NCBI GenBank assembly: GCA_028386065.3
Contig: JAKUCV010007537.1
Span: 516,312-580,311 of the forward strand
Reading direction: 5' to 3'
Source of the DNA: Turnera subulata
Taxonomy: Eukaryota > Streptophyta > Magnoliopsida > Malpighiales > Passifloraceae
Length of the DNA stretch: 64,000 bases
Shown here: piece after piece, positions 45,427 to 57,716 of the stretch
How positions within the stretch are numbered: the stretch's first letter is position 1
How the letters are laid out: each line of letters begins with the position of its first letter
Notes under the pieces: model-generated
Databases searched by the model: none
What the model saw: the letters and a program-made list of their open reading frames with translations, nothing else
What the model was told of the DNA's origin: nothing
Position numbers and translations under genes: made by a program

Positions 45427-48110
45427 ATGGCGTCTTCTCTCGCGTCTTCAATCTCTTCAATCCAAAGGCGATACTGTTGTTGCTGCTTCTTCATTACTGG
45501 TAATGCTACTAATAAACTTAGAACCCTCTCCTCCAAGACTCAGGCTTCTTATCCCCGCCATTTCTCGCTAAAACGGCAGCAGCTCAAAACACGGAGCAGC
45601 AGCAGCTTCTCTTTCTCTGTTTCCAGAAACTTCTCTCTTCAATCTCCGTTATCCTCCAAGAAAGAACCTGATGGCCCTGGTCTTCACCACTTCATCGCTC
45701 AGGCTCAGGCACAGGCGCAGGCGCAGGTTCAGTCTCCTTTCTCATCCTCCTCTTCCCAGGCTCAACCGCTAGAGTAAGTTCTCCCTACCACTTAATTGTT
45801 AGTAAGCTAATAGCGTGAAAGAATGGAACTTTAGGGCTTAATGAATCTTCCTTCTTTGTTATTTTTTTTTCTTTTGTTTTCCAATTCCGTAGATTTGAGT
45901 CGGGTTTAGAAACTCCGGTAGAATCTGAAGTTCCTCGAGGAGGGCGTATTTATCAAGAGACTTATGGGTGTCAGATGAATGTTAACGATATGGAGATTGT
46001 GTTATCTATCATGAAGGACGCCGGGTACGGTGAAATTGTGCATGACCCGGAGAGCGCGGAGATTATATTTGTGAATACCTGTGCTATAAGGGACAATGCC
46101 GAGCAGAAAGTGTGGCAGAGGCTCAATTACTTTTGGTTTCTCAAGAGGGATTGGAAGATCAATGTCGCCTCCGGGAGGTCCAAGTCAGTTCGCCCCCCCA
46201 AGGTGGTTGTGTTGGGGTGTATGGCGGAGAGGTTGAAGGAGAAGATACTGGACGCGGATAAGATGGTTGATGTGGTTTGCGGGCCTGATGCGTATAGAGA
46301 TCTGCCCAGGTTATTGGAAGAGGTGGATTATGGACAGAAAGGGATCAATACCCTTCTTTCTCTTGAGGAGACTTATGCTGATATAAGTCCAGTGAGGATC
46401 TCTCAGAATTCGATCAGTGCTTTTGTTTCGGTCATGAGGGGTTGCAATAATATGTGTTCGTTCTGCATTGTTCCTTTTACAAGGGGCAGGGAGAGATCAA
46501 GGCCAGTGGATTCGATAGTGAAGGAGGTGGGGGAACTTTGGAAACAAGGGGTGAAGGAGGTCACTCTTCTTGGCCAAAATGTGAACAGCTATAATGATGC
46601 ATCTGGGATTGAAAAAGTAGTTGAACCGGGGTCGAATTGGAAATTAAGCGAAGGGTTTTCCAGTATGAGCAAGGTCAGAAAGATGGGTCTGCGGTTTTCA
46701 GATCTCTTGGATCGTCTTTCAGCCGAATTTCCTGAGATGCGGTTCAGATACACATCACCACACCCTAAAGATTTCCCAGATGATTTGCTTTATGTGATGC
46801 GTGACAGGTATAACATCTGCAAATCGATTCATTTGCCAGCACAAAGTGGGAATAGCAAGGTACTTGAAAGGATGCGCCGGGGATATACCAGAGAGGCGTA
46901 CTTAGATCTTGTGCAGAAAATTAGGACTATCATTCCAGATGTGGGGCTAAGCAGTGATTTCATAAGTGGTAAGAGTTCTTGTCAGAGCATGAAGTATTCC
47001 ATCAGTCTTGAATTTTAATCTTTAGTACTCTGCATCTGATTAATAAATCATAGTTCACAGACAAACTAGGCCTTGCAATTACTTAACTGAAATGCTCTTA
47101 CCCTCAAACCCACTAATTCCTTGAGATCTAGAAATCAAATGTTCACATAAACAAATGTTGCTTCATGGAAATTCATGTTGTCTGTTTCCAATGAATTAAG
47201 GCTTTGTTGTTGGTCAATATCGAAATTCTTGATTTTGGGCCCTTTTATCATTTCCCCGACCTTATTTCAATTGGTTCCTTGTAAGTTTTAGAATGTTTCT
47301 TGTGCTATCTTTTAGGGCTCCATGTACTCTATTATTGAAGTTGTGAGCTTGTAAAGATTGTTTATAAAGATTGTTTATAAACCATGCATGATTTTTCTTT
47401 CGTCAATCTCACTCGTTTGATCCCTTCAACTAATTGATATATGGAGCTAAAACTTAACTATGTTTTTCTCATGATACACCAGTTGCTCACTTGTCAGTAG
47501 CTGTGTCTGCTTCTGAAATTGATAAGTGATAGTTAGATGATCATTCTTCTGCAAAAGCGGACAGTTTTCTCTATTGCGCTCAATACCGGGATTCTTTTTC
47601 ACAGGTTTTTGTGGAGAGACTGAGGAGGAACACAGAGATACGGTAAGTCTCATTAGGGCTGTTGGTTATGATATGGCGTACATGTTTGCTTACAGCATGA
47701 GGGAGAAAACCCATGCACACAGGAACTATGTGGATGATGTCCCCGATGAAGTGAAGCAGAGGCGTCTAACAGAGGTCATTGATGCTTTCCGAGGGAGTAG
47801 TGGACAGTGTTTTGATTCCCAGGTTGGAACTCTCCAACTTGTGTTAGTGGAAGGACCAAATAAGAGAGCTCCAGATACAGAGCTTATTGGCAAAAGTGAC
47901 AGAGGCCATAGAGTTTTATTCACCAATCTACCACTTCCAAATCGAGATGAGGCTACAAGTCAAAAGCGGAATCCCATTATTGGTGACTATGTGGAAGTTC
48001 GTATAGTGAGATCTTCCCGTCCAACACTCTTTGGAGAGGCACTTGCCATTACTAAATTGAGTTCATTTTACAGCAATGTCGACCAAGAAGCTGTTGCATG
48101 TGCAATGTGA
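45427..48110 (+). CDS. CDK5RAP1-like tRNA methylthiotransferase (MiaB family), three exons
   Basis: Exons 45427-45773, 45893-46968 and 47605-48110 give 642 residues. It is a radical SAM enzyme that adds the 2-methylthio group to i6A37 in tRNA, probably in mitochondria or plastids. Residues 1 to about 115 are a Ser/Arg-rich transit region with a Gln-Ala repeat. The UPF0004 domain holds three cluster Cys in YGCQMN (142), NTCAIR (179) and LGCMAE (225). The radical SAM core has [13 protein letters not shown] with Cys 300/304/307, then [17 protein letters not shown] and LPAQSGN. A C-terminal TRAM domain follows ([23 protein letters not shown]). Exon 3 contains a GTAAGT at 47643 that could act as a cryptic donor, but the encoded [13 protein letters not shown] is conserved, so it is read through. 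Shares its promoter with D2HGDH. Confidence 0.93.
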
Positions 48111-49068
48111 TACTGCGTTGCATTTGTAGCGTGCTATTTTCCTTTTGAGTCAGCATTCCATTCTTTCATGGAATCAGTAGAGCTGTTGTGCCCAGTGACT
48201 CACAGCTTCATTCGTGTCTTATCATACCATGAGGGCTTCAAGGAGACTTTTCTTAGATTTACGGATGATTGCAACTTGGAAATAGCTTGGAAGTGCTACA
48301 TTTTTGTATGCTAGTAAAAAATGCCTGTGATGAGTCTTTTCACGGACGCATGTATACGATACTACTAGTTGCATTTGTAACGTGTTTGATACCGTTAATA
48401 TCTTTTTAATTATCAGGGCTCTGTAAATATGAACAGCAATTGTATTCAGTTAAACAGTTTGTTGGCTAATGCTCCCATATTGTTGTCTGCTTTTTCGATG
48501 TTCTGTTGTGAATGCATAGATTTGGATGGTTCCACTAGAGTGTTCTGGCAGCTAAGTAGCAACTGAGTTGATTGTTAGCTGACCCACCTCGTAACTTATT
48601 GTTGGATTTGATAATCCTTAGAATTGCATTCCTAGGGATGTCTAGCTCCGCCAGTGTATATACTCGTTTGAACTCATCTAGTATGTTTAACGGATCCACT
48701 CATGATTTTGTGTGAGTTTGCTCAGATTTCGATTCCACAGAATGTCATTTTGACAGTGGAGTCCATGCAGTTGTAGCCACCACGAATTAAGCGGTTTTTC
48801 TTTCTTTTGCATATTTCTACTCCCAAAACCATTAGCATTTGTGTCCAAAGAAGCTCCCAATCACAGTCGCATCTTTCTTGCAAAACCATAAGCATTATAA
48901 TTATATCCTTAACGCCTGTGATTACAGAACCTTCTTTCATCCTAACGTTCCTCCATCAACATTAGGATCCATCATATCCTTACGTTTTAATGAGGTCTCC
49001 CCCCACTTAGAACCATAGCCAGTGAATCACATACAAGAAATATAAAAGCATGCACACACAAGAACATA
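48111..49068. other. 3' flank, no supported gene
   Basis: Downstream of the methylthiotransferase gene. The 72-codon minus frame at 48722-48940 has no domain. Nothing else recognised up to the copia target-site duplication. Confidence 0.5.
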
Positions 49069-49073
49069 GTAAC

Positions 49074-49233
49074 TGAACAGAAGTATTCAGGATGCCATCT
49101 TGAGCAGCCCTGATACGTTTATATAATCAATAGATTACCACAATTACAATATGTGATGTACAATCAGAGAGTATATCCTAAATAGGACTCTATAGACAGA
49201 TTCTATCCTAGCGGCTTATGCCTATCCTTATCA
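49074..49233 (-). repeat. 3' LTR of the copia element
   Basis: 160 bp, TG...CA bounded, next to the polypurine tract of the minus-strand element. The polyprotein stop codon falls inside it. Confidence 0.95.
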
Positions 49234-52200
49234 CTCCCCCTCAATTTAAGGGTGGCTAGATTAGCCAAATACAAATTGCCAGACAGAAAAAGAAAAGCTG
49301 CTACACCTAAAGACTTTGTGAAAATGTCGGCGAGCTGATGTTCTGCATGAACATGTTGAACGAAAATCTGTCCCCATTGAATTTTCTTCCGAACAAAATG
49401 GAGATCAATCTCCAGATGCTTCGTACGTTGATGTTGCACCGGATTATTTGCCAAATAAGTTGTGGATAGATTATCACAGTAAATAGTGATTGGCAAGTTT
49501 GGAGCAAACCCCATCTCCGTCAGCAAAGAACGAACCCAACACACCTCTGTAACTGCAGCCGCGAGAGCCCGATATTCAGCCTCAGCGCTGCTGCGTGAAA
49601 CCGTTCTCTGTTTCTTGGCCGATCATGAGATTAAATTAGTGCCAAGATAGAGACTGTAGCCAGTAGTGGACCTCCGTGTATCCACACAACCCGCCCAATC
49701 GGCGTCAGAGTATGCAATCAGAGAAGAAACAGAGGTTGGCCGAAGAAGAAGACCATGAGTGCGGGTGCCAGAAAGATAACGCAAAATTCTCTTTACAGCT
49801 TTCCAGTGGTCAGTGGTAGGACAATGCATATATTGACATACAGTATTTACCGCAAAAGAAATGTCAGGCCGAGTAAACGTCAAATACTGCAAAGCCCCCA
49901 CAATAGTACGGTACAAACTCTGCTCCTGATCAGAAAGTGGCACACCGTGATGAACTGAAAGAGCTAGCTTAGGCTGCATAGGAGTAGACGCAGGCTTAAG
50001 AGAAAGTAAGCCTGCACGATCAAAAATGCATTGCAAGTACTTCTGTTGATGAAGAAACAACCCATCAGAAGCATGAACGACCTGAAGTCCCAAGAAATAA
50101 TGAAGATGCCCCAGGTCTGTCATACGAAACTCCTGTTTCAGCAAACCCAGAAACTTTTGAAGAAGAATATTAGAAGAGGCAGTCAAGACAATATCGTCAA
50201 CATAGAGCAGAAGAACAACCATATCTTGCCTAGAACGATAAAGAAACAAAGAGGCATCAGATTTGCTAGCTTTAAAGCCTTGCGAACAAATAAAATTTGC
50301 AAACCTATTATACCAAGCACGTGGTGCTTGCTTCAAACCATACAAAGCCCTCTGAAGCTTGCAAACATATTCGGGATGGCGAGAATCTTCAAACCCCGGT
50401 GGTTGTTTCATGTAGACATCCTCTTGAATAAAACCATTTAAGAATGCATTTTTCACATCCAATTGCCGGAGAGACCACCCATTCGAGACTGCAAGAGAAA
50501 GAACAATTCGAATGGTCGCCGGCTTAACTACCGGACTGTAAGTCTCGCCATAATCCTCACCAGGTTTTTGACTAAACCCCTGCGCCACCAAACGAGCCTT
50601 GTGGCATTCCAAGGTACCATCTGCATGGAATTTCCGCCGATAAACCCACTTGGAGCCAATAACGTTCACACCTGAAGAAGGTGGTGGAACAAGAACCCAG
50701 GTATTGTTTGTGTTTAAAGCCTGAATTTCATCTGCCATGGCGGCACACCAATGCCTATCCTTTGAGGCCTGTTTATATGTGGTTGGCTCGGGTGGCGTTG
50801 TCTCTGTAAGTAAGTTAAGACGTTGGATTGGTTTGCGTGTGCCATCTCGTGTACGAGTGGTCATGGGGTGTCTGTGAGCAGGAGGACTCGGTGAAGAAGA
50901 ACAAGGGGAAGTTGTGGGAGATGGTGAAGGAGAAGAAGGAACTGGTGAAGAGACAACACTTGTAGGACTGACAGGGTCAGATGATAATGGTGAGAGAGGT
51001 TCGGTGGAGGAGAGGGCGTGATCCAAAATTGGGTTCGAAGTTGGATGTGGCAGTGTAGTGTTATCCAAAATTGGGGATGAGGTCGTGGATGTAGAGGACA
51101 GTGGAGAGGTAAGAGGAGTTTTTGTAGATAAAGAAGGAGATGCCGACGATAATTGTGCACGAGGTAAGGTAAGGATAGCCTCAGGGTTGAAAGAGGAGAA
51201 AGAAGAAGAAGAGTTTGATTGAGTCTGGGAAGGCAGTGTTTGAGTAAATGGAAAATGGGACTCATAAAAAATCACATTACGAGATATGATAACTCTCTCA
51301 GTGTCTAGATTGTAGCAGCGGAAACCCTTATGTTGACCAGATACACCAACAAAAACATGAAGAGTAGCCCTAGGAGACAGCTTATGCCTATCCCTTTGCG
51401 TCTTATGAGGATAGCACGCACAACCAAAAACTCTAAAAAGATCAATAGAGGGTTGGCGACCAAATAACATCTGAAAAGGACTAGTCCATTGAAGAGTACT
51501 ATGAGGAATCCTATTCTGAACAAAAACAACATAGTGTAGAGCCTCAACCCAAAAGGTCAAGGGGAGATTCGCTTGATACAGAATAGATCGAATGGCATTA
51601 AGCAATGTGCGGTGCATACGCTCTGCCATGCCATTTTGCTGATGACTGTATGGACAAGAGAGACGGCGAAAAATACCTTTAGAACGTAAAAAGAGATCAA
51701 ACGCAGTACTACAGAACTCACCCCCGCCGTCCGATTGCAAAAATTTAATAGAAGTCGAAAAATGTGTGACAACAAAAGCATGAAATTCCTTAAATTTCTC
51801 AAACACATCACTTTTATTCCGAATAGGATAAACCCAACAAAAACGCGTGTACTCATCCAAAAAGATTACATAGTACCGAAAACCACTAAAAGAAACTACT
51901 GGTGATGTCCACACATCACTGTGAATAACATCAAACAATCCTACACTAGACGAAGAGGACGAAGGATAGGGCAGCAAGGTATGTTTCCCTAACTGACACG
52001 CATGACAGAAGCCATAGTCGGTAGAAGAACAAGAGGCCACGTTATTGGAACCAAGAAACTTGCGCAGAACGGGTAGACCAGCATGACACAAGCGTCGATG
52101 CCACAAAGAAGAAGAAATTTGCACACTGCTAAGAGCCACGGATGGAGAGGCCGAGACCCGAAAAGAATACAATGGACCAAAATCACTGCAACGAATCTGT

Positions 52201-53600
52201 CGGTGCTGAAAACGTTGACCCTTCACAGAAAAACCAAAAGAATCAAAAACAACGGAACAACAGTTATCACGCGCAAAACTCTTGACAGAAATCAAATTTT
52301 TAGTAAGTTGAGGGACAACCAAAACATTGCGCAAATGAAAAGAAAAAGAACCAATTGTAAAAACTTTATGACCAACATGTGTAATGGGAAGAAAGGTACC
52401 ATCACCAACTTGCACTGAATCAGAACCAGAGTACTCAGAAAAGGAGTCCAGATTGTAAGGAGTAGTCGTCATATGACTGCTAGCTCCCGTGTCTGCATAC
52501 CACACAGAGTCTGAGGAAGGGCTCGCCGTAGACAAGCCAACATCATGCATACCCGCAAAGGAAGGCACAGAAACACGCTGGGGACAATGCTTCGCGGTGT
52601 GCTGAAAACCATCACAAAGCTGACAGCGCACCGGAGCGGGTCCAAGAACCGAAGGAGAAGAACGAGAAGCGGGAGGGCGTGAAGAAGAGGGACGAGGAAC
52701 ATTGGATGGACGAGGGGCAGAAGAAAAGGATGGATGAAAAGGGCGAAACTGATACGGGGGTCGTGGCTGAAAAGCTTGATAGCGTCCACCACGATGCTTA
52801 TTATGACCACGATAACCACGACCCCGAGAAGTAGCAAAGAAGGCCTGAGAAGAATCAGTAGAGGAGTCAGAGGAACGAGTTTTAGCCAAACATGACTTAT
52901 GAGCGAGAAGAGCAGAACGAAGCTCATAATACGAAGGCAGAGGATTCTTAGAAGTAGTCATCGTAACAAAATCAGAATACTCGTTAGGTAAACCATCGAG
53001 GATTTGTAAAACAACATCATCTTCATTCAGACCTCGGCCAATAGACTCAAGACTATCAGCTATACTACGGACGGACTTGAGATAATCAGATATAGACCTA
53101 GAACCTTTCTTAGACTGAGCAAAAGTCGACCAATACTCCATGTACCGAGCGTGGACATGGTCATGAAACAGGGTTTCCACTGCTAACCAAACATCTCGGG
53201 CTATTTACACAACACCAGGACGGATAATATGAGAGAGAATATCAGGGCTAACAGTTGCAAAGATCCAAGACACAATAGTACTATCTATCTGGGTCCATTG
53301 AGAAAAGGCAGGATTGGATTGAGGTGGGGTATCAGGAGTTTCGGAAGGAACAAATGCCAAAGGCTGTGCACTAGAACCGTCGACATGACCAGTGACTTGG
53401 TGAGATTGGAAGACAGTATAAAGGAGACTCTGCCACACCAAAAAATTGGAGAAATCTAGGGTGGTGGGAACATAATTTTTGATATTACTAACACTTAAAA
53501 CTGAGTGGACAGTGGAATGAAGGGAAGCAGAGATGGAAGAAGAAGTGGTAGAAGAGGAGGAAGAGGAAGTAGAAGACTTAGCAGAGACGTCTGTAGACAT
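49203..53600 (-). pseudogene. Copia gag-pol polyprotein with two in-frame stops
   Basis: One frame runs from the ATG at 53600 to the TAG at 49205-49203, broken by TAA at 53207-53205 in gag and TGA at 49625-49623 in RNase H. Domains in order: Ser-rich N-terminus; UBN2-type gag (TLDFSNFLVWQ, RSIADSLESIGRGL); CCHC knuckle CQLCDGFQHTAKHC; protease WYADTGASSHMT; integrase with zinc finger (LWHRRLCHAG, CHACQLGKH) and D,D-35-E residues in VIHSDVWT, LQSDGGGEF and the Glu of GMAER; copia reverse transcriptase with KARLVAQGFSQ, LDVKNAFLNG and LLYVDDIVLT; and RNase H continuing after the TGA with SSAEAEYRAL and DNLSTTYLANNP. Both stops are single substitutions of the kind made by cytosine deamination: TGA stands where Trp (TGG) is usual. 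No frameshifts were seen. Confidence 0.92.
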
Positions 53601-53654
53601 GGTGAAAGAAAGAAAAGATCAAGCCTCAAAGAATAGAAAACTGCTCCGCTACCA

Positions 53655-53814
53655 TGAACAGAAGTATTCAGGATGCCATCTTGAGCAGCCCTGATACGTT
53701 TATATAATCAATAGATTACCACAATTACAATATGTGATGTACAATCAGAGAGTATATCCTAAATAGGACTCTATAGACAGATTCTATCCTAGCGGCTTAT
53801 GCCTATCCTTATCA
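53655..53814 (-). repeat. 5' LTR of the copia element
   Basis: 160 bp, identical by eye to 49074-49233. Directly abuts the primer-binding site. Confidence 0.95.
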
Positions 53815-53819
53815 GTAAC

Positions 53820-54418
53820 TCTGTCAAGAAACAAGAACATTTTTTTTTAGGAACAAGAAACAAGAACATTACTAACACAATACTCATGAAGGACTCCCTA
53901 CTGTACGTGTAAGACTGATTCATATTTGCAATATAAATATAATCAAAGTGAAAAGTGTTTATTCATAAATTTTAAAATTCCAAACATGTTCAATCACACG
54001 GGTTAGAAACTTGAAAATCACTAAAGGAAATTCAAAGTGAGAATATTCAAACTGAACAGAGTGACTTAATCTACAACACATTCAAACAATCCATAACCAT
54101 GGCTTGGATCGACAGAGTGGACAACCATCGCTCCTCTTTAGCCGTTCTTTAAGACATGAACAGTGGAAGAGATATGACTCGTAGTGTACATCATGAAAAT
54201 AATCCAAGACCCAAATGCTATCTCTTCCATGCATATCATACTGGTTTCCGGCGTGGACAAGTCAAATCTGATTAGCTTATGTTTTTCCAATGCTTTACTT
54301 GTTGATCCTCCAGGAGATCATCATTGTTGTCGTCTTCGCAATCTCCTGATTCTATTAATAAAGATGGTGAAGATTATATTATATATATACGATTCCTTTT
54401 TTGTGAAAATTATATATA
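53820..54418. other. AT-rich DNA between two retrotransposons
   Basis: A 133-codon frame at 54184-54585 runs from this stretch into the LTR and has no domain. It is not supported as a gene. Confidence 0.45.
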
Positions 54419-54423
54419 TACAA

Positions 54424-57400
54424 TGTAACGCCCCGAATTTTCAAAATTTGATTTTTCGGAATTTTCGAAATTTTATTCCAGTTTTACCCTTGGGGTATTT
54501 TCGAGGTTTTAGTCGAAGAAATAAATTATTATGTCTTGGAAATGTCAATTTTAAATTGGTATTGTCCATGGTTCGGGTCCCGTGAGAAACGGATCCGAGA
54601 ACGGGGTGAAACGCGAAGGTTAATGGAGGGTACTATAAAACTACGTCGTTTTGGAAAGAAAAAAAAAAAAAAACAGTGTTGACTAGGGCGGGTTGACCGC
54701 GCCCCAGTCCAAAACGACGTCGTTTTGAACTGGGGCCGGCTCACCCTAAAAATCCCTCTCTTTTCTCTTTTCTCCTCCTTCCTCCTATTTCTCTTATTCT
54801 CTTCTTTTCACCCGACAGCCGCCGCCCCTTCTCCCCTTCTTCTTCTTCTTTCTCTCTTCTCCTTCTTCCTTCCTTTCTCCCACTCTTCTCCCTCTTCCTC
54901 TTCTTCTCTCTTCCTCTCATCTCCTCTCCTCCTCTCTTGTTCTTTTCTACTTCTTCACGAGAGCACGCCATCGCCGCCACCCACTGTCTTCTTCTTCTTC
55001 TTCTTCGTTGAGCTCCGCCGCCATGCTCGTCGCAGTCACCGCCGCCGGTCGAGCTTTGCGTGTGGAGGGAAGTGCACGGTGGGGGCTCGGTTCGCACGTG
55101 AAGGACTGCTGAGGGGGTCGAGAGGCCGCCTTCGTCTTCTGCCGGTAAGGCCGTTCTTGAATCCTCTTCTTCCTTCCTTTGTCTTTATTTTTCTTGGCCG
55201 GTTTGGGTGTTTGGTATGTAGCTGACGGGTGGTGTTTTGGTTTGTGTGCTTGGGTGTTGTGTTGTGGGCGTTGGTGGTGGCCGGACGGGGGCAGATCGGC
55301 GTGTGGTGTTTTGCTGGTTCGTGATGGGGTTGATGTCGCTGCCGCCGTTGCTAGTTGCTGTCTGGTGGTTCTGTGCTTCCAAACGGTGAGGCTGTGGTGT
55401 CGAGTTGCTCGGTTTGACAGATCCGAGTCGTGCTTGAGAGATTCCGGACAGAAGGTTCCTGGGCACGGGATCTCCGGTGGCCGTTTCCAGCGACCCTCTT
55501 CTCTGTCTCGATTCGTGCTTGTGCTGGTTGGTACGGGGCTATACCGGCAATGAGGTTGCAGACCGTGTGTTATTATTCGAAGGATCCGAGACGGCTGTGT
55601 GCAGATTTGTTTTCCGGTAAGAGTTCCAGCAGCTATTCTTTGGTCCTTAATTCGTTTTTGATGTCCTGGTTGTGTTGTTGAATGTCGGTATGTGTGTTTT
55701 TCGGGGTTGGCAGATTATTGTGCATTTTCCGGCGAGTTCACCGGAATCCGGCGAGGCTGACCGGAATCCGGCGAGCTCGGGAATTTTCCGGCGAGGCTCG
55801 GGTTGCTGCTCCGGCAAGACAAGATGTTTCGACATTACGTGGTAATTCTCGGGCTTTGATGCGAAATTCAGTTCTTGTACTATCTTGTAGTGTAAATGGA
55901 TTAATATGTGCAATTTGTAATAATGAACTCTAGTGGAATCCGGGGAGTTGCGAGTTGAGAGGCACGTAGCCGGAATCGTACCGACGTACATAGTATCTTT
56001 AGGCCGAAAAATAATTGGGCTTGGGAGTTCGATAAAAGTATTATTGTGATGGGCCGGGCTTAGGCCCAATTAATGCCATATTAATTCTATATGGGCTTTT
56101 AGGCCCAATGAGTAATGAAGTGGGCTTTAGGCCCAATGCCTTGTAATTGAGATGGGCTTAGGCCCAATAAGATGTAATTAACTTAAATGGGTTTTAGGCC
56201 CAATGGTTTGGGGAAAGTGCTTTAGGCCCAATAAATGGACATTATTTTAAGATGGGCTTTAGGCCCAAAGGGTTCTTATGATGTGGGCCTTAGGCCCAGG
56301 TATAAAATTGGATTTGAATTTTGGGTTTAGACCTGGGTTTCTTAGTAACGGGCCTAGTGTACGATTAAAGCTTAAGACGATAACATTGGTATGTAATTGA
56401 TTTGATTTCCGTGGATAAATATCTTACATGGTATATATGTTCATAGGAGGTTATGGACATGAGGTTGTTGAGGCGGAACTAGGCTTCAGGTTCCGAGACA
56501 ATTAATATGGCCAAGGTGAGGACTTATAAACCTTTGTATGCATTACTGCCTACAATGCTCGGTTAATTGTTTTGGTGGTATTAATTGTTGGTCCTGTGTG
56601 CTATATGCATGCTTGTTTGATGTACTGATATTGTTAATTGCAAAGTGTATTTATTGATGCTATCTCTGATGTAGTGTGCATGATTTGTGAACTGTGTACC
56701 AGTGTGATATAATATGCCTGTCGTGCATGAGTTGTTTTGTGTGTTAAACAATTTGTTAAGTGGTTTTGTGGTTTGTGTGGTGGAATGTGGGCTGGAGGCC
56801 CGGATTTGAGATTAAGATGTTAAATCCACACAATCATGTTGAAATAACGTATGGTACAATTCTTAAAGGATAATTGAGAATAAAATACTATTATAAAGTC
56901 TACTGTGGGGCTGTTGACCGGTTGGTTCGAGCGGGAAGTAATACCCCTCGGGATGGCATGCGGGTTAGCATGTGGGCCTGTGATGGCCGGTTCTACCTCC
57001 CTCCTTCTACCTCCCCCTTTCTACCTCCCTCTTTCTCTCTGTCTCTCTCTCTCTCTATGGATATGTTGGGCTTCGTGCCTGGTTTATTTGGGCTTCGTGC
57101 CTGGTTTATTTGGGCTTCGTGCCTGGTTGTCTGATCAGACGGGACCGAGCTCGACGCACACAGTAGAGGGCCCTAATAAAATACTTAACCTTAAAAAAAA
57201 AAAAACAAAGATAATAATATAAGTAATGTTAAGTGATGGTTTGTAATCTGATGATGTCTTGCTCTGTGTATTGTGGTTGTTGTTGTTTGATGCCGGTGTA
57301 CTTGTAGTTGACTTGTTTTGTATATTATTGGTTTATTTGTCTGCGGTGAGACAGTGGTTGGTCTCACCCCCTCACAGTCTTTTCAGGTTAACTGCTTGTT

Positions 57401-57716
57401 GAGCAGTGGTGCATGTCAGCAGGTGGCGGTGCTTTCCTCTCCTCGGGTCGGATCTATAGAGTTCATTACATACATGTCATCATATGTATAGTCTTCCGCT
57501 GCATACTCGTGGTTGTTTAATTTATTGTATAATTGTTCTTTGATTTTTGTTGTTGATATTGTATCCCGGGTAGAAGGGCATATTGGTCACTTCACATGTT
57601 GTATATTCTTTAAAGAATAATTTGGGATACGGGTGACCCGGGAATGATAAGGGCAATTTGGACATTCTATAATCAATTTATAACTTATATTTATAAATTG
57701 GGACACGGGCGTTTCA
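54424..57716 (+). repeat. 5' LTR of the LARD element
   Basis: 3,293 bp. Contains in order: a TATAAAA box at 54634; two TTGAC W-box cores (54680, 54693); a 16-bp palindrome AAAACGACGTCGTTTT (54711-54726); a long CT-rich leader-like tract (about 54757-55010); repeated CCGGCGAG blocks (about 55731-55798); a palindromic TGGGC array (56050-56299) abutting TATAAA at 56301; a CT microsatellite near 57030; and three copies of a 22-bp repeat starting GGGCTTCGTGCCTGG (from 57068). Open frames in it (for example 54725-55225) lack domains. Confidence 0.93.
56050..56299 (+). promoter_or_regulatory. Array of palindromic TGGGC(Y)..(R)GCCCA repeats before a TATA box, LTR copy 1
   Basis: Eight units of the form TGGGCTTTAGGCCCAAT, spaced by 10-25 bp. 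Six keep both arms; two have a weakened left arm. Each intact unit offers one or two TGGGCC/TGGGCT site II (TCP-type) sites in opposite orientation. The last unit is one base from TATAAA (56301). The layout suggests a promoter, but transcription is not shown. Confidence 0.7.

Larger units (their letters stand above)
49069..53819 (-). mobile_element. Ty1/copia retrotransposon with identical LTRs
   Basis: The 4,741-bp element (49074-53814) lies on the minus strand. The target-site duplication is GTAAC (49069-49073, 53815-53819). LTRs are 160 bp (49074-49233 and 53655-53814), begin TGAACAG and end CTTATCA, and look identical. The primer-binding site TGGTAGCGGAGCAG abuts the 5' LTR (53654 downward) and the polypurine tract TTGAGGGGGAG lies at 49244-49234. 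Confidence 0.95.

Noticed and set aside
47640..47650. Perfect GTAAGT donor inside exon 3 of the methylthiotransferase
   Set aside because: The sequence on both sides encodes the conserved [13 protein letters not shown] without a break, so it is not the exon end.
50861..52927. Several long secondary minus-strand frames within the copia element
   Set aside because: Out-of-frame shadows of the gag-pol reading frame.
54725..55225. 166-codon Ser/Leu/Phe-rich frame in the LTR (repeated at 59596-60096)
   Set aside because: Arises from the CT-rich tract, has no domain, and lies in an LTR.
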